Translations under genes and position numbers: made by a program
Part shown: one piece after another, positions 1-12,450 of the stretch
Layout: each line of letters starts with the position of its first letter
Numbering within the stretch: the first letter of the stretch is position 1
Notes under the pieces: generated by a model
The model's input: the letters and a program-made list of their open reading frames with translations, nothing else
The model's database searches: none
What the model was told of the DNA's origin: nothing
NCBI GenBank assembly: GCA_025200525.1
Contig: CM045762.1
Location: forward strand, 105,302,682-105,366,681
Direction: 5' to 3'
From: Camellia lanceoleosa
Taxonomy: Eukaryota; Streptophyta; Magnoliopsida; Ericales; Theaceae
DNA: 64,000 bases

Positions 1-808
1 TTAAAGTTTAAATTGATAAAATTAAAAATTCATAATTTTTTATTACAAGGATCACTATCTGAGATTTTTTTTTTTTTTAATTTCTTCATAATAACAACAA
101 CAACAACAACAACAACAATAATATTGTACTCATTCAGACAAATCAATAAAAAAAAAAAAATCATAAAACCCTTAAAAAATTACTGTACTTGCAACGATGT
201 GTATTATTACATATTATTTATTGATTTGTTGAAAAATCAACCAACATACTCTGATAAATATAAATGTCAAATAAAATATAACTAGTCTCATTTAATTTTT
301 AAAAAACATTAAAAATATAATACTCAATAAATAATAAATTTCAATTCATGTGAATTTTCAAAAATAAAATAAAATAAAAAATATGCTAGTAGATATTTCT
401 CCTTATTACAATAAATGTCTATAAACATTTGTAAAGTTTTATTTTGTTTTGTTTGAAACCAAAAAAAAAATTGAAGAAGAAGAAACTGTGACGTTTGGCA
501 CGCAGAGCACAACAGGTACCCCTTGTCCCAATTTAAATCTTCAAAACTTATCCATAATGACATGACAAGAGAACTGATTGCTTAAATTTGTAACAATCAA
601 AAGTGGACACGCAACCTATCATATCAGTATGAGTAAAATTAGAGAAAATGTTTTATCGATCCACATCTTTTTCCTTTAAATTGTTATTTTTTTGTGTTTT
701 CAAAACCATTCATGTTCCTTTCAAAATTTCAAAAAAATAAAAATAAAAATAAAGAAACAAAGAAGAAAAGGCCTCTTCCCATGCTTTGGAGTTTTATTCC
801 TGAAATCT
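1..808. other. AT-rich intergenic DNA, no gene
   Basis: Very AT-rich sequence with poly-A and poly-T runs and a short (AAC)n microsatellite at about 93-118. Open frames here are short and low in complexity. I see no conserved domain, RNA gene or repeat boundary. Confidence 0.6.
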
Positions 809-817
809 ATAATATTA

Positions 818-1654
818 GGGCAAATTATTACACTCCTTGAGATTTAGTTAAATTACAGATTTCTCTCAAATTTCAGATATTATATCTCGTCCCTCGAGCT
901 TTATATTCATATAACAATTTGCTCATGTCATGAAGTAAACGATAAGAATTGTTGCTGACATCACAAAAATAGATCTTGATGGACGATATCGCTTTTGGCA
1001 CCTTTTCAAAGCATTGAACAATCTAATTCAAAAAAATTTGGACCGCCTATATATATCTAAATTATAACAAATATTTTTGCCAATACTTAAAAAATAACAA
1101 AATATTTTTTTCTTCAAAAATAAAAATAAAAATAAAAAATATTTTTCTTCAAAAATAAAAAATATATAATTTTTTTAAATAAATAATAAATAAAATAATT
1201 TTAAAGAAAAAATTAAAAATTTTATTTTATTTTATAAATAGAGTTCTATAAAGAGTTTTGAAAAGAGTTCTTGAAACCATGTTTGATTTGTTGTTTAGAA
1301 AAAAATTTCAATTTTTTTTTTAAAAAAAAATAGAAACTAATTTCATAAAAATAAATGTGAAAAAATAGATTTAATTTTAAAAATTATTTCTAACCTCTCA
1401 AAAATAAAATTATATAAAATGATAATTATTATTTTTTTAATTTCCTAATCAAATTAATTTTTAATTTTCTTTTTAAAATTTCTAAAACTAGTACTGAAAC
1501 TGACTTGACATGATGTATCAGTCAAATATCATCATTTCTCTACATAACATAGTTAGGGGCATTTTAGTCAATTTACTATTTTCGTTAATGGCGTTAATTG
1601 CAATGAGGTGAGATTTAATTTTTGAAACCTAAGGCGGGTGTAGGTAATTTGCCC
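818..1654. mobile_element. Mutator-like MITE with 9-bp TSD
   Basis: The ends are inverted: it starts GGGCAAATTATTACAC and finishes with the complement of GGGCAAATTACCTACAC. The 9-bp direct repeat ATAATATTA flanks it exactly (809-817 and 1655-1663). A 9-bp TSD is the hallmark of Mutator-like elements. At 837 bp with no coding capacity it is non-autonomous. The family assignment rests on the TSD length and is an inference. Confidence 0.75.
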
Positions 1655-1663
1655 ATAATATTA

Positions 1664-2944
1664 ATATGATAGGGTTTGGATATATAAAAAACAAAAAAAT
1701 AAAAATGATAGGCACCACCTTATCAAATATCAACCAATTAAATCCCATGGGTCCTTTGTCCCTATTTTCTATTGTGTGAAACTAGCAGTAAACATGTAGG
1801 ATGTACAATTTTTTTTTATTTATATATATATATAAATAAAATTGAATCAAGTTTGCATGTATTATTTTTTCTAAATGCATGTAAGTCTTGTGAATTAAAT
1901 TTATTTATTAAAAATTTTTATTTCAACTTTCAATAATAAAGTTCTAGATTTTCATGTAAAGAGTAGACAGACAGTGGTGGTTTCTCTACAGAAAGATCTC
2001 TTTCTCTTTTCCCTCTCCTTCCTTTTGATCATTCTCTAGATCTAATCCTAAATCTGAATATGATGTTTGCCTCACCAATTAGGCCATCATCACCTTATCT
2101 TCTCTACCCTTAAAGCCAAAACTTTAAGATCTGGTTTAAGATTTTCTTACAGTCTGAACGTCGATGTTGGATAACGCGTTTGTTTCACACTAGGCGACTG
2201 CCTCAACCTCAATGTTCTATCTTGATCAGCAGAGGTAGGGTCTTTAGATTCCATGTTGATGGCTGCGGAGCAGTAGAGTTTTGGTTGAGTTTGGTGGTGA
2301 CTTGGATTTTATTTTTTTTCTATTTGGTATTTTAATTTTTAGTTTGTTGATGTAATAATCCTTCATGTATAGAGGTTTGTTTCCCTCCTTTGTGAGGGCC
2401 TTTTCTTCTCCTCTATAGAGACTTGGATCATTCCTTCTATGGAGGTTGTTGTACCATATTGATCTGATCTTTTACTAGTTTTACAATAAAGATTTTCTTC
2501 CTCATCTAAAAAATTTTCCCAAATAAATTTTTTATTGAAAATATTTTTTTAACAAAAATACAATTCCACTACTCATACTTCTCATATCATATTTTAATAA
2601 AACTAACACAAATAAACTAAAAATTAATTAAAACTTACAAAAGTTAAAATATTCTAATCATTTATCACTTTGATAAATTTATCATTATCGGTACAATTAA
2701 TTATTCCACAAACATAAAACACAACTAAAAAGTCTCAAAATTTTCTCATTATTAAAACAAGGGGTAGATATATATATATATATATATAAAATTTCACTTC
2801 TTACTTATGAGTAAATAATTTCAATACGGATAATTGTCTCGTAATTTTAAGAGTAAATTGCACAACCTACTCTAAGGTTTGGAGGAAATACAATAACAAT
2901 AACATTGGATTCTTTTAAAATTTTAATTTACATAATTCGATTTT
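1664..2944. other. AT-rich DNA with a possible retroposon 3' end
   Basis: No gene is seen. The stretch of about 1970-2512 is less AT-biased and ends in an AATAAAG-like signal followed by CATCTAAAAAA, which resembles the 3' end of a plant LINE or a retroposed transcript on the plus strand. A (TA)n microsatellite lies at about 2768-2788. The LINE reading is weak because no reverse-transcriptase sequence is present. Confidence 0.3.
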
Positions 2945-3320
2945 TTTTATCAAAAAAACGAAAGCTCTATATTAATGATAATAAAAGAAAAACATTAATG
3001 AGGACAAGAAAAAATGAAAAAAGAATACATCATAACAAATTTGGCTCATCCCAACTAAATTGGTACAACAACAATGACTGACAAAATCATGTACACACTT
3101 GCAAACAAAGGTTGGCATGAAGTCAACCACAACAAAATTAGAAACAAATACAAAAAAACCCCAGCTGTCCTTGATCCAAAATTAAGTTGAAAGTACCAAG
3201 TAAAAATTAAAATCCTAACCTAACAACATCAAACCTACCATAAGTACCACGAGTCAGCAAGAAAAGGCATCAGCCCACTAGCCCCAAGACAACAACAACA
3301 TCATCATGGGCGAAATTAGG
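2945..3320 (-). mobile_element. Probable LINE (L1-type) 3' UTR fragment
   Basis: On the minus strand this reads as a T-rich 3' untranslated tail, with stretches such as CATTAATGTTTTTCTTT and AGCTTTCG. It ends in GATAAAAAAA at the low-coordinate side (poly-T on the plus strand near 2941). That layout is typical of 5'-truncated plant L1 insertions. No ORF2 protein sequence is present, so the assignment rests on tail composition only. Confidence 0.4.
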
Positions 3321-3636
3321 ATTTCATCATTAGAAATGCCAAATTTTTCATAAAAAATTTTCAGCATACTCTAGCATACATATATATATAATATGATATG
3401 TAAGTTTTATATATATACATAAAAAAATAAATACCATGGAAGTAATGTTTTTTGAATTCATAACCTTTTTCGGTGTAAAATAGTATAGTGGCCCAGGTTA
3501 AGACCCCGTCCCTTTTGTGCTCTTTGATTCAAGATCCAGTACTTATTTTTGTTGTTTATACTTCTTGTTTTCTTGTTGTTGATTGGGATTGGTTGTTTGG
3601 AGTTGTTGGATTTTGTTTTGAACAAGTTGAGAGTTA

Positions 3637-5285
3637 GTGTTTCAAAGGAATTTCTATCTGTTTGTTATTGAGGTCACTCGAGCAATTATTTCTTCTCTCG
3701 AGCAGTCTTTCGTTTCTCCCAGAGTATGTGTTTGCAATCTGAACTTCTGGGAATTGGGTGTCTTCTCTCGAGCAATCTTTCCTTCACTTAAGCGGTCTCT
3801 TTTCAAGTCTGAAATTTTGAAAAGGGGTCATTCTTTTCTTGAGCAATGGTTAGTTCGCTCGAGCGATCTGCTCTATAGGATTAAGGTTCTAGGAATTTGG
3901 TTTCTTTGCTGGAGCCATGGTTTGGTCTCTCGAGCGGTGTTCTGTGTTTGACGCTCGAGTGGTGTTTTGATTGCTCAAGCAGTCTATGAGTATAAAGGTA
4001 CAGCGAAAAGATGTTTTCTTTAACCTATTTGTATGATATTAGTTTTGTTATATGCTTCTTGAATAGTGTAGCATTTTGAGATATTTGAGTTTGAATTGCT
4101 TTTGATTTGGATTTGAAATGAGTTATAAAAGAGGGATTCTTGAATGGGTTGTTTTGAAGGGTTGTGATTATGGGTGTGTTGATGAGAAGGGTTGAAATTT
4201 TAGAAACCTCTCTTTGAGATGGGTTCTTGAAAGAAACAGATATTTTTTGAAAATCTTGGAAATTATTGGTTTTGAGTAAGAATGAGAATGATGAGAAATG
4301 TTTGGATCCTTGTTGAGTTGGAAAGTGAAGTTGGAACATGTAAATTTTGAAATTTTCTATCTGTTTACTTCAACTATCTTTTGAATAGAAATATCTATTT
4401 TGGCTATCAGCTGAGGATAACATTGATTGTTGTAACAAGTGTATGAGAACTAGGTTATTGAAAACAATTCACTCTCGCATCTCACATTTGAACATTGGTT
4501 TCATATTTTATACAATGAAATGTGTTGTTTTGAAAAAAAAAAAATGGTAAATACCTTGGTGAATCTAGTTAATGTGTGTGATTGTGGTTATTATTTATGC
4601 TGGCCTGTGTGTCCTTGGTAAAAGTTCAGAAACCAGCTCGATTAGGTGCTGATTCTTCCGGTTAGTACCGATGAAATGGCTTAGGTAGTGCTTGTATAGC
4701 CTACTGGCAGACTCGTACCTAGAGATTCCCAATGTTGTATATCTACTGCACTATTTTCTAATTTAAAAAGTGATGATTTATGAATTGGATTATAAAAATG
4801 GCATTCATGTGCATTCACCATATGACATTGTTAAGCCTCATACTGTATGTTAAATTAATCTCTACTGAACTTTAGCTCATCCTATGTGGAAACCAACTTT
4901 CAAGTGCTGAAGGTATGCTTCCGCCAAGAACTTAGCATGGAAGGATCTTAAAGTTGAAAGCTCATTTTATTTTTGTATTGTAAATATCTTTTGTATAAGC
5001 CTCAGGCATTTTATTTGTATTGGGCTTAGCCTACTGTTTTTGCAATAAGTATTGTCTTGGAAATATGTAGTCATTAGGGAAAAAACTTCTCTTTTCTTCT
5101 TCGATTATGTATGTATATCTGTCACATGTTATGGATTCATAACTTAGGATTAATAAATGCATTAATGCATGTGATCTCATCTTTGTACTACATTAAAGAA
5201 ATTAATGAAAGAGAGAATGTTTTGGTAATATTGTCTTGATGAATTATTGAATCTGATGAGCATCTGTATGTCTATTGATTAGTTA
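3637..5285 (+). repeat. Decayed chromovirus-type LTR, probable
   Basis: The first 350 bp carry repeated CTCGAGCGATCT-like palindromic motifs, the same motif type seen in the LTRs of element E near 54.8 and 62 kb but in opposite orientation. Further on, a CTTTAGCTCATCC segment resembles the CTTTAGCTCA segment of the E LTR read on its own strand. No termini or TSD could be placed, and the right side is cut by the family C LTR. I infer an old, diverged LTR of a related chromovirus. Confidence 0.45.
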
Positions 5286-8200
5286 TGGATTTATTAGGCT
5301 AAAATGCGGATTTGCCACCCTCAAGTGGGCTTGAAAACATGATGTGCCACTTCCAAAGTGGGCTTAAAACTCACACTTTGATGAATTGTCCCAATTTAGG
5401 AAATCAAGTCTCCATCCACAAGCATTCATGCAGTTTATCACTTAAGTAAATAGCCTCATGGCAAACATGCTATTATGACAACACTCACACTCATGCAATA
5501 TGCTAAAGCGTAAACACTTACAGTGTACTCCGAGCCAAAACAGAAAACTAGTTAAAAAACAATGCATGATCCTAACTATGCTAGATGCCTAATGCAACAC
5601 ATGCAATAATGCAACTAAATAGGTTCGGCTACCTAAGATGGCATATGAATGCAACAATTTGATACATGTACTCAAATAAGTATTGAAATACAATGCAGTT
5701 TGTATGATGCGCCGAGCCCAGTGCATGCAAGACCAATGAATGAATGCAAACATGCAAAGCATAAGGTATGCTAATTGAAATATGCCCTAAAATTAACCAT
5801 CGAAAGCGGTTAAGTAAAAGGGAGAAAGAAGTGGGGTTGGAAGACATGCACACACACACATGCACCCTTATTACAACATTTGCCCTCTTGATGGAGGGTC
5901 CGAATGAATTAGCTAAGCTAATCTAAGTTAAGCTAACTAACCAATCCAATTAAGCTAATTAGATTAATTATTACATAACAAAATGAATAACTAGTAAACT
6001 ACTTACTAATTATTACAACACTAAATTAATTGACAAACTAATTAATTAAACTACAAATTTAAGCTAACTAACAAGGAAAGCTAATTACAAATCAAACTGC
6101 CTTAGCTCAGTTCCAAGAGATTGAAGATACATGCTCGGTTGGCGTTCTCTCGGAAATCCATCACTATGCTGTCAATTGCCTCTGTTTGCACTTGCCTTGG
6201 CCTCTAAAAATTGTGCCAACCTCCAGAATGCTTTTACTTTAAAACATGAATGTACTGGTGGGCTGCCAGCCAGAAAAAGTGGCTACCAGCCACTAAAATT
6301 GGCCGGCCGGCTAGTTAAACTGGTGGTCAGCTAGTTTTTCAAGAAGCTTCGGTTTTCTTTGGAATAGAGAACAATAAAGGCACAGTAATGTGTTTGCAAG
6401 ACAATGTAAGTACTACCACCCTCCTCATCATGTCTCAAGCTCAAAGGAGTGTAGTACTTGGTTCTCGAGCCACCAATCGAGCATCTCGATGCATGATGGC
6501 TCGAAAACCGAGCTTGTACAAGCTTAATGAATGCACACATAACACACAAAGAGCTTCCATCCTATCATGCTTGATCAAGGGTGTTAGTGACCAAGAAACA
6601 TGACACATTTCATCACTTCAAGTATGAAACGTCCCATATTTCTTGTGTTTGGATTAACGTCCGATCCAAACACATGCAATGCTACACACATATGTTATCT
6701 TGGCATGTTTTACTTGGCTCAATTCTTGTTTACACATTTTACATTACCAATCCATTCTTTAATTGGTTAAGTCCAATGTGCAAGTCCTCTAAGGAGAGGA
6801 GATCAACCAAAAGAATGGTTTAGGACATGAGAGGGATTATGTCCTTTGACTAGGAGGAACCCTCAAAAGAAGGTTAAAGCCATTTGGGCACAAATCCTAC
6901 TTCATGCTTAAACACAAGCTTAAGGTCAAACAACCCTCAAATCAAATTGAAAACTGAAGAAATGGGAGAGAGGTTGCAGATGTTCAATGCTGAGATAGCA
7001 TGCTAAAGACCTTAAAGCATGCAAGCAATATAAGCATAACATGTTAAGGGACTTAAGCATTGGAGCTAGTGAAGGACACAACACTAGAACCATGCAATAC
7101 AATGCTCAATGGACTAAACCAGCCCTAAACAAACCTCATGCATGCCAAAACAGTGGCCAAATCATGCTGAGATTGAAGTTTACAGGGCAAGAAAATCATG
7201 CATACCAATTGGCCAACAAGCAAGGCATAGGGCTTAACTCTTAGAAGCTATGAAAGAGTTGCACATGCAAGAGTATGACAATGGTATAAGCTCTGAAATT
7301 ACATGCTAAATGATGCCATATCATAGATATAACTCAAACAAAGCATGCTAGAGGCCTAGAGCATCAAAGCTAGTGAAGTGTATTACACTAGAAGCATGCA
7401 TTATCAAGCTCAATCAACCAAACCAGCTATGAAAAGACCTAAAACATGGCAAAACAGTGGCCAAAATGTGCTGAGATGGTAGCACCAAAAGTAAGAAAAT
7501 GATGTTCATGTATTGGCTCATAAACAAGGCATAAGGCACAACTCGTAAAAGCTATGAAAGAGTGGAATATGTGAGAGTGTGACTATGCTATATACACTGA
7601 AATCATGTGAGAACTGAGGCTAAGGCATGCAATCATCACATACAAAGCATGCTAGGGACTTTGAAACTCAAAGCTAGTCAAAGGCCTTTACACTATAGCT
7701 ATACAAAGCAAGCCTCAAAGGGCCAAGACCACTTCAAATAGAGTTTAAGCATGCTAAAACATGAGTAAAAATATGATGGAGTGTAGCCAAAATAAGCTAA
7801 AATGGTGGGTTAAAGCATCGAGCATACAAGGCTAATAAGCAAGATTACACTACAAGTGTAAGAAGCATGGAAGCAATAACCAAACCACCCTAAAACAAAG
7901 TTAGAGAAGGCCCAAAAAGTCACAAAAACATGCTTGAACTCAGCTTAAGAAAAGGAGAAACACATACTCACTTGATAGGCTAACAACACATGCAATCAAG
8001 ACAAAAGGAGAGGGGACTACCCCCTCCCATTTTGGACCTCAAGACCACCTTTCCACCACTGAAATTCCTTTGAGTTTCAGTGGTAGAAAGGCCAAGCAAA
8101 GGCTATTACAAAATCTAAGGAATGTGGCTCCAAAGGCTTTACAAGCCAAAGAGCAAAAGAGTGGAAACACCCCTTAACCACACAAGACTCAAACCAACAT

Positions 8201-8994
8201 TTTCAAGCCTTAAAATCAAAGTTTTTAAGAGGTTAAAATCAGCCTCAAAACATCATGCAAAGGTGGCAAAACAATGAACTAGAACAAAGCTTAAAAGAGG
8301 TAGTTTCTTACCCTTGTAGCACAGAAAGAAAACAGCAAGCTTCTGAGCCAAAACCAAGCCAAAACCACTCCAAGGAGCTCAAATAAGACCTCCAAGATCC
8401 TCAACACTAAGGTGAAGGTGTTTGACTAGGTGTCTTAGTGCAAATGTGTGAAGAAAACACACTTTAAAGCTTAATATAGCACAATATATATATATATATA
8501 TAGAGAATTCTAGAGAGAGAGGGAGAATTTTAGCTCTGAAAAATCTAAACCCTAAAATAGGGGGAGAAAGCCCTCCTTATATAGGCAATGCAAGCCAAAA
8601 GGCTTGCTCAATCCCTTTATACACGTGTATGGAGGATGAGTTCAGTGAGCCATAGCTGGCTCAAAAGATCTGAAAATATCTAAAATGGAGAAAGTTGGCT
8701 GCCAGCCAGTTAAGTGGTCGGCCAGCCACTTCAACTTGCTGGCTAACCACTCCAACTAGCTGGCAAGGAGAAAAAGTAGCTGGCAACTGCCAAAAGTGGC
8801 TGGCAAGGCCCCACTCTCCTTCAGCCAAGAGGCACCAAGGTTTGGCCTAAAAACAAGGCCAAAACCAAGAGGGTTTAGAAGCTTAAAGACAAGGCGCTCG
8901 GTCGAGACCTTCGAGTACTCAAAACTAGGGCAAACATGCGCAATCATCGCGTGCACAAACGATGACGTCTGAGTCTTAGGGTCTAGGGCAGCCA
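5286..8994 (-). repeat. Family C LTR, minus strand, 3'-truncated
   Basis: This is the reverse-complement relative of the LTR at 46,763-50,480. Shared blocks include the segment around 5821-5900 (matching about 49,440-49,520) and the segment around 5400-5560 (matching about 49,800-49,960). The 5' end lies at 8994, where gag of element F stops. The primer-binding-site end is missing: homology ends near 5286, so a few hundred bp are lost. Clusters of GGCCGGCC-type motifs occur at 6240-6330 and 8700-8800. It contains no coding potential of its own. It may be a truncated solo LTR, but no TSD could be verified. Confidence 0.75.
8575..8585 (-). promoter_or_regulatory. TATA box of the minus-strand family C LTR
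   Basis: On the minus strand this reads CCTATATAAGG, about 410 bp into the LTR. The related plus-strand LTR has TCTATAAG at 47,232, about 470 bp in. The equivalent position in two copies supports it as the LTR promoter. Confidence 0.6.
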
Positions 8995-10692
8995 AACCAT
9001 TTGGTTCAGCCGGAGCGTGTGGCGCGGCCTTGATGCCTCTGTCAAATGGCCAGCGGCCACCAACTCCTTCAAATATTGTTTCAGCGACAGACAGCCCTTA
9101 GTACGATGCCCTTGCTCGCCATGAAAGGTACATCGATTTCGCGGATTGAAGTCCCTTTGTGCATTGCCCAACTTAGCCAGAAACCGGATGTACGGCTCGT
9201 CGCGGATTTCGCTAAGGATGTGGTAGATCGGGATTTTGAAAACTGTTATGATGCCTATTCGGGCATTCAACTTTCTCTTTGCATCTTCTGCGGCATCGCG
9301 GCAATAGTCAGCTCGGTCATTGTGGCGACTCTTATCCCGATTGCGACGACCTCGGTCAGACCCTCTATCGTGGTTACTCGGACGGTTTGCCTCATGTCCG
9401 ACCGTGTGAACCTTGCCGGCTACCCTCTTGTCCGCTGCCACTGGATTCGCCTTCGCGGTGGTCGCGGTAGCATCATCCTCCACTCGGATGTGCTCATTTA
9501 TGCGCTGCATTAGTAGTTCTATGGTCGCCGGTTGGTTAATGGTGAGTGAGTCCCTTAGTTTATGTTCGACAGGGAGACAGCGCTTTTATTAGGTGATTGC
9601 CAAGTTGGTTGGGCAATCAACGATTTCGTTGAAGGTTTATCAATACTTGGCGTTATATGCTTTGAAGGAGTCGTCTGGTTTCATTTTGACACTCAGAAGG
9701 TGGTCGAATTCCTTCAGCGTTTTGGTGTTGGTTTTGAATTGGGTTACAAACGCTTCCACCAGCTGCTACCACCTTTCGAAACTTTCCTCCGGCAGCCTCT
9801 CGAACCATTTCAAGCCCAACTCACCCAAACTTGATGGGAAAATATGGCACATAAGTGCGTCGTTACGCCTGTATCCAGCCATAACTTGCCAGAAGTGGCT
9901 CACGTACATGTATGGGTCTATTTTTCAATCGTAGAATGTAAACTTGGGTTGATAAAAGCCCACAGGGAGTGGTGTGGTCTTTATCTCAAGAGAAAAGGGG
10001 GTGGTGCTCAGCCTTGCCAAGTCTCTATCCAAATGGACATGTACAGTTGGGTATGGTGGCGACATTACAACTTCTTCACTGGCACGACCTCCATGGGATA
10101 AGCGCTGCCGCGCCGACACCCTTTGCGTCTCCTACCGGCGCGTGCGTTCCTCCAAGACATCCTTCAGGTCCTCTGAACGGGCAGAGTAGGAATATCTCGA
10201 TGTCGTCGAAGGTTGTAAGGGACGGTAACTGCTGTCTCAGCGCACGAATTCTCTGTTGGAGAGTCAGAGTCACCAACCCCATAACTTCTGGTGATGGAGA
10301 GGGAGGGTGCCCGTCGTTGGTTTTGGCTGCCGGAGCGACGGGGATGGATAAACTCACTGTGGTTATTCACTCCAGCAACACCCTTCCCTTTGACCTGCCA
10401 CTTCAGCACCTCCATCTCTGCTGTCATCCTTCGAATGGCGGTGTCTTGGTCTCTCAACCTATGCTCCAGGCGCTGAGCGTGCGATTCTTTTCACCGCCGA
10501 TGCCTGTCGGGACTCTGCGAGTGGTCAGTGCTCTCTGCGCGCTTGTCTTGTACATCTCTACGGAGCCCTCTAGGAGAGGTCTCCAGACTAGTCATGGTAG
10601 GGATGGTGGGAAGACCATCTCTTCTCTAAACGGATTCCGAAGTAACGCCATCGATGGTAGACAGTGGAACGTTGTTGTTGTTCTCCATGGAA
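8995..10692 (-). pseudogene. Gag pseudogene of truncated Tat-type element F
   Basis: The minus strand encodes a degraded Gag closely related to that of element A. It starts near 10,690 with MENNNNVPLSTIDG (A has MANNEELPLSAIDG). It then passes through a capsid-like core near 9560-10,000 (PLPVGFYQPKF, SSLGELGLKWFERL) and ends with an intact stretch at about 8995-9510. That stretch includes HIRVEDDA, PIYHILSEIRDEP and the knuckle-like CTFHGEQGHRTKGC. Several frameshifts and stops break the upstream two thirds. The frame runs straight into the family C LTR at 8994, and no pol follows, so the element is truncated. Confidence 0.85.
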
Positions 10693-10734
10693 GTTGATCG
10701 GAAAAACTTGGACGACAAGGTTTTGTCTGTCGAG

Positions 10735-10753
10735 TTCCCATAGACGGTGCCAA
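10735..10753 (-). other. Primer-binding site of element F
   Basis: On the minus strand the LTR end CCCGTACA is followed by ATTGGCACCGTCTATGGG. This is the same arrangement as element A (TGGCGCCGTTTGTGGG right after CCCGTACA). Two G/C positions have decayed. Confidence 0.7.
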
Positions 10754-10754
10754 T

Positions 10755-11492
10755 TGTACGGGAGCCTAATATCCAACGTTATCTGTACTCCTTGTGTCTA
10801 AGTTGCACTTTACTCCGATCAACTTGAGAACACAATGATAGTGACGGAGGTGTGCTACCGGAAAACCCCTCTGACGATCAAGTTAGCACACTTAGCGAGA
10901 GAGAGATGGAGAGAAAAGAGAGGAGATAGTGGTAGATGAGTTTTGATTAGAAGATGTTTCAAACCTGAGTATGGGGGCGCAACACCGTTTATATAGTTTT
11001 TACGCGCACTTCTACGCCAATTCCCCTATGGACGCGTGGACTTGCTCTCCTCCTATGTTTCCCCATGTGTTAGCGCTAATATAGGTAAACACCACCTAAT
11101 GAAATTGCCAAATGGTATGGATGTGTACGGACAACAGAGTTTCCTTCTTGCGATCCCGTGGCGCAACGTAATACTTCCCACCGAGCTACGCTTGGCCCAG
11201 CGTCGTACCACCACTTTTCGATCGAGCTTTTGTCTGGTTTCCATGATAATTCCGCATCCTGGCTCGATCGAGCTTCTTAGTCATGACCGAGCTCTTGCTT
11301 GGTTGATCCAATCGTTCAGAGGACTAAACTTGTCTAACTCAGCAGGGAGCATATCCATGCCGAGCTAACGTTCAGAGGTTACTCCTACTTGACCGGACCG
11401 AGGTCTTGGCCCAGCATACACATAATTTCCGCATGACCTTAGCTTGGCCCAACTTACCTCGACCCAATGTCAAATTAAGAACTCCCCTCTCA
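10755..11492 (-). repeat. 5' LTR of element F
   Basis: The LTR is 738 bp. On the minus strand it starts TGAGAGGGGAG (at 11,492) and ends CCCGTACA (at 10,755). It is a diverged relative of the element A LTR, which starts TGAGAGGGTAA and also ends CCCGTACA. A TATA-like CTATATAAAC lies at 10,987-10,996 on the minus strand. The 3' LTR is absent from the window, so no TSD could be tested. Confidence 0.8.
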
Positions 11493-12261
11493 GTAATCAT
11501 TTTATTTCTTTTCTTATAAACATCATATCCAACTATAAAAAAAATCTAACATTTTTCTCAAACAAAACTATTTTAACTTATTAAAATAGTCAAAAATTAA
11601 AATAACTTACTAAAATAGCCAACTTTCTAAATTGAGCCACAAACTCTTCAGGGAATGATTAGAAAAATGAAATTACTTATAATATTTATTTTTATGGTTA
11701 ATTAAATATTTTAAAAATTATCATAATACATGGACTTGTTTGTGATCTCTTAAATAATCAAGTTTTTAACTGAAAAAAAAAAAATTAGGAAAATTTATAT
11801 GTGAGTGGGAATCTCAAAAATCAATTACAAATTTATTATAAAAAAAATTATGATTTTACTTTTTTAATGTTTATAAAGATTTTCACTTAAATTCCCTTTA
11901 TTTTGATGTAAAATATTTTTCATGCAAAATTTTTTACTTGTAAAAAAAATCAGTAATCTTTTTTCTAATGTTTGGTAATGAACCTAATAAAAAATACAAC
12001 AAAGGTGAAAATACAAAATCATTACAAGGCTGACTGTGCAAATAATTTTTAATTGATTATTCATTACATGCCTATCAGCTCAGATTGTTTGAACCATAGC
12101 ATATTATTGACGAAAGCATCGATGATAAATTAGCTTACGGAAATCAAACGGGGAAGTCAATTTCCTTCAATTTGTTGGTTTACTTTTTGGCCAATTAAAC
12201 AATGAAAAATAAAAAATATTTTACGAAGGAACAAACGGAGCCTATTTTGAAAATATTTTTC
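11493..12261. other. AT-rich DNA, nothing recognised
   Basis: AT-rich sequence with short A and T runs. No reading frame, repeat boundary or RNA gene could be supported. Confidence 0.6.
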
Positions 12262-12450
12262 TAAGGGCTAGTTTGGCATGTATTAAATAAACTAAAAAGT
12301 CAAAAAGTCACTATCTTATTTAAGTTACATCATCTTATTTAAATCACATCACTTCTCTAACACATCACATTAAACCCAACCCAAACCTAATCCAAACCCA
12401 CCAATAAGTCAAAAAGTGCACTTTTTTACGACATCCCAAACCAACCCTTA
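12262..12450. mobile_element. Small hAT-like MITE
   Basis: It is 189 bp with inverted ends TAAGGGCTAGTTTGG and the complement of TAAGGGTTGGTTTGG (13 of 15 match). The interior has repeated AAAAAGTCAAAAAGTCAC, also found in the MITE at 37,224. No convincing TSD was found, so the superfamily is uncertain. Confidence 0.55.

Noticed and set aside
3480..3560. Possible tRNA-like segment
   Set aside because: No cloverleaf with a T-loop and acceptor stem could be drawn. No tRNA gene was found in the window.
9046..9513. Plus-strand open frame of 155 codons
   Set aside because: It is the complement of the well-conserved Gag end of element F and has no domain of its own.
9969..10697. Plus-strand open frame of 242 codons
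   Set aside because: It lies opposite the gag pseudogene of F. Gag homology on the minus strand explains the sequence.
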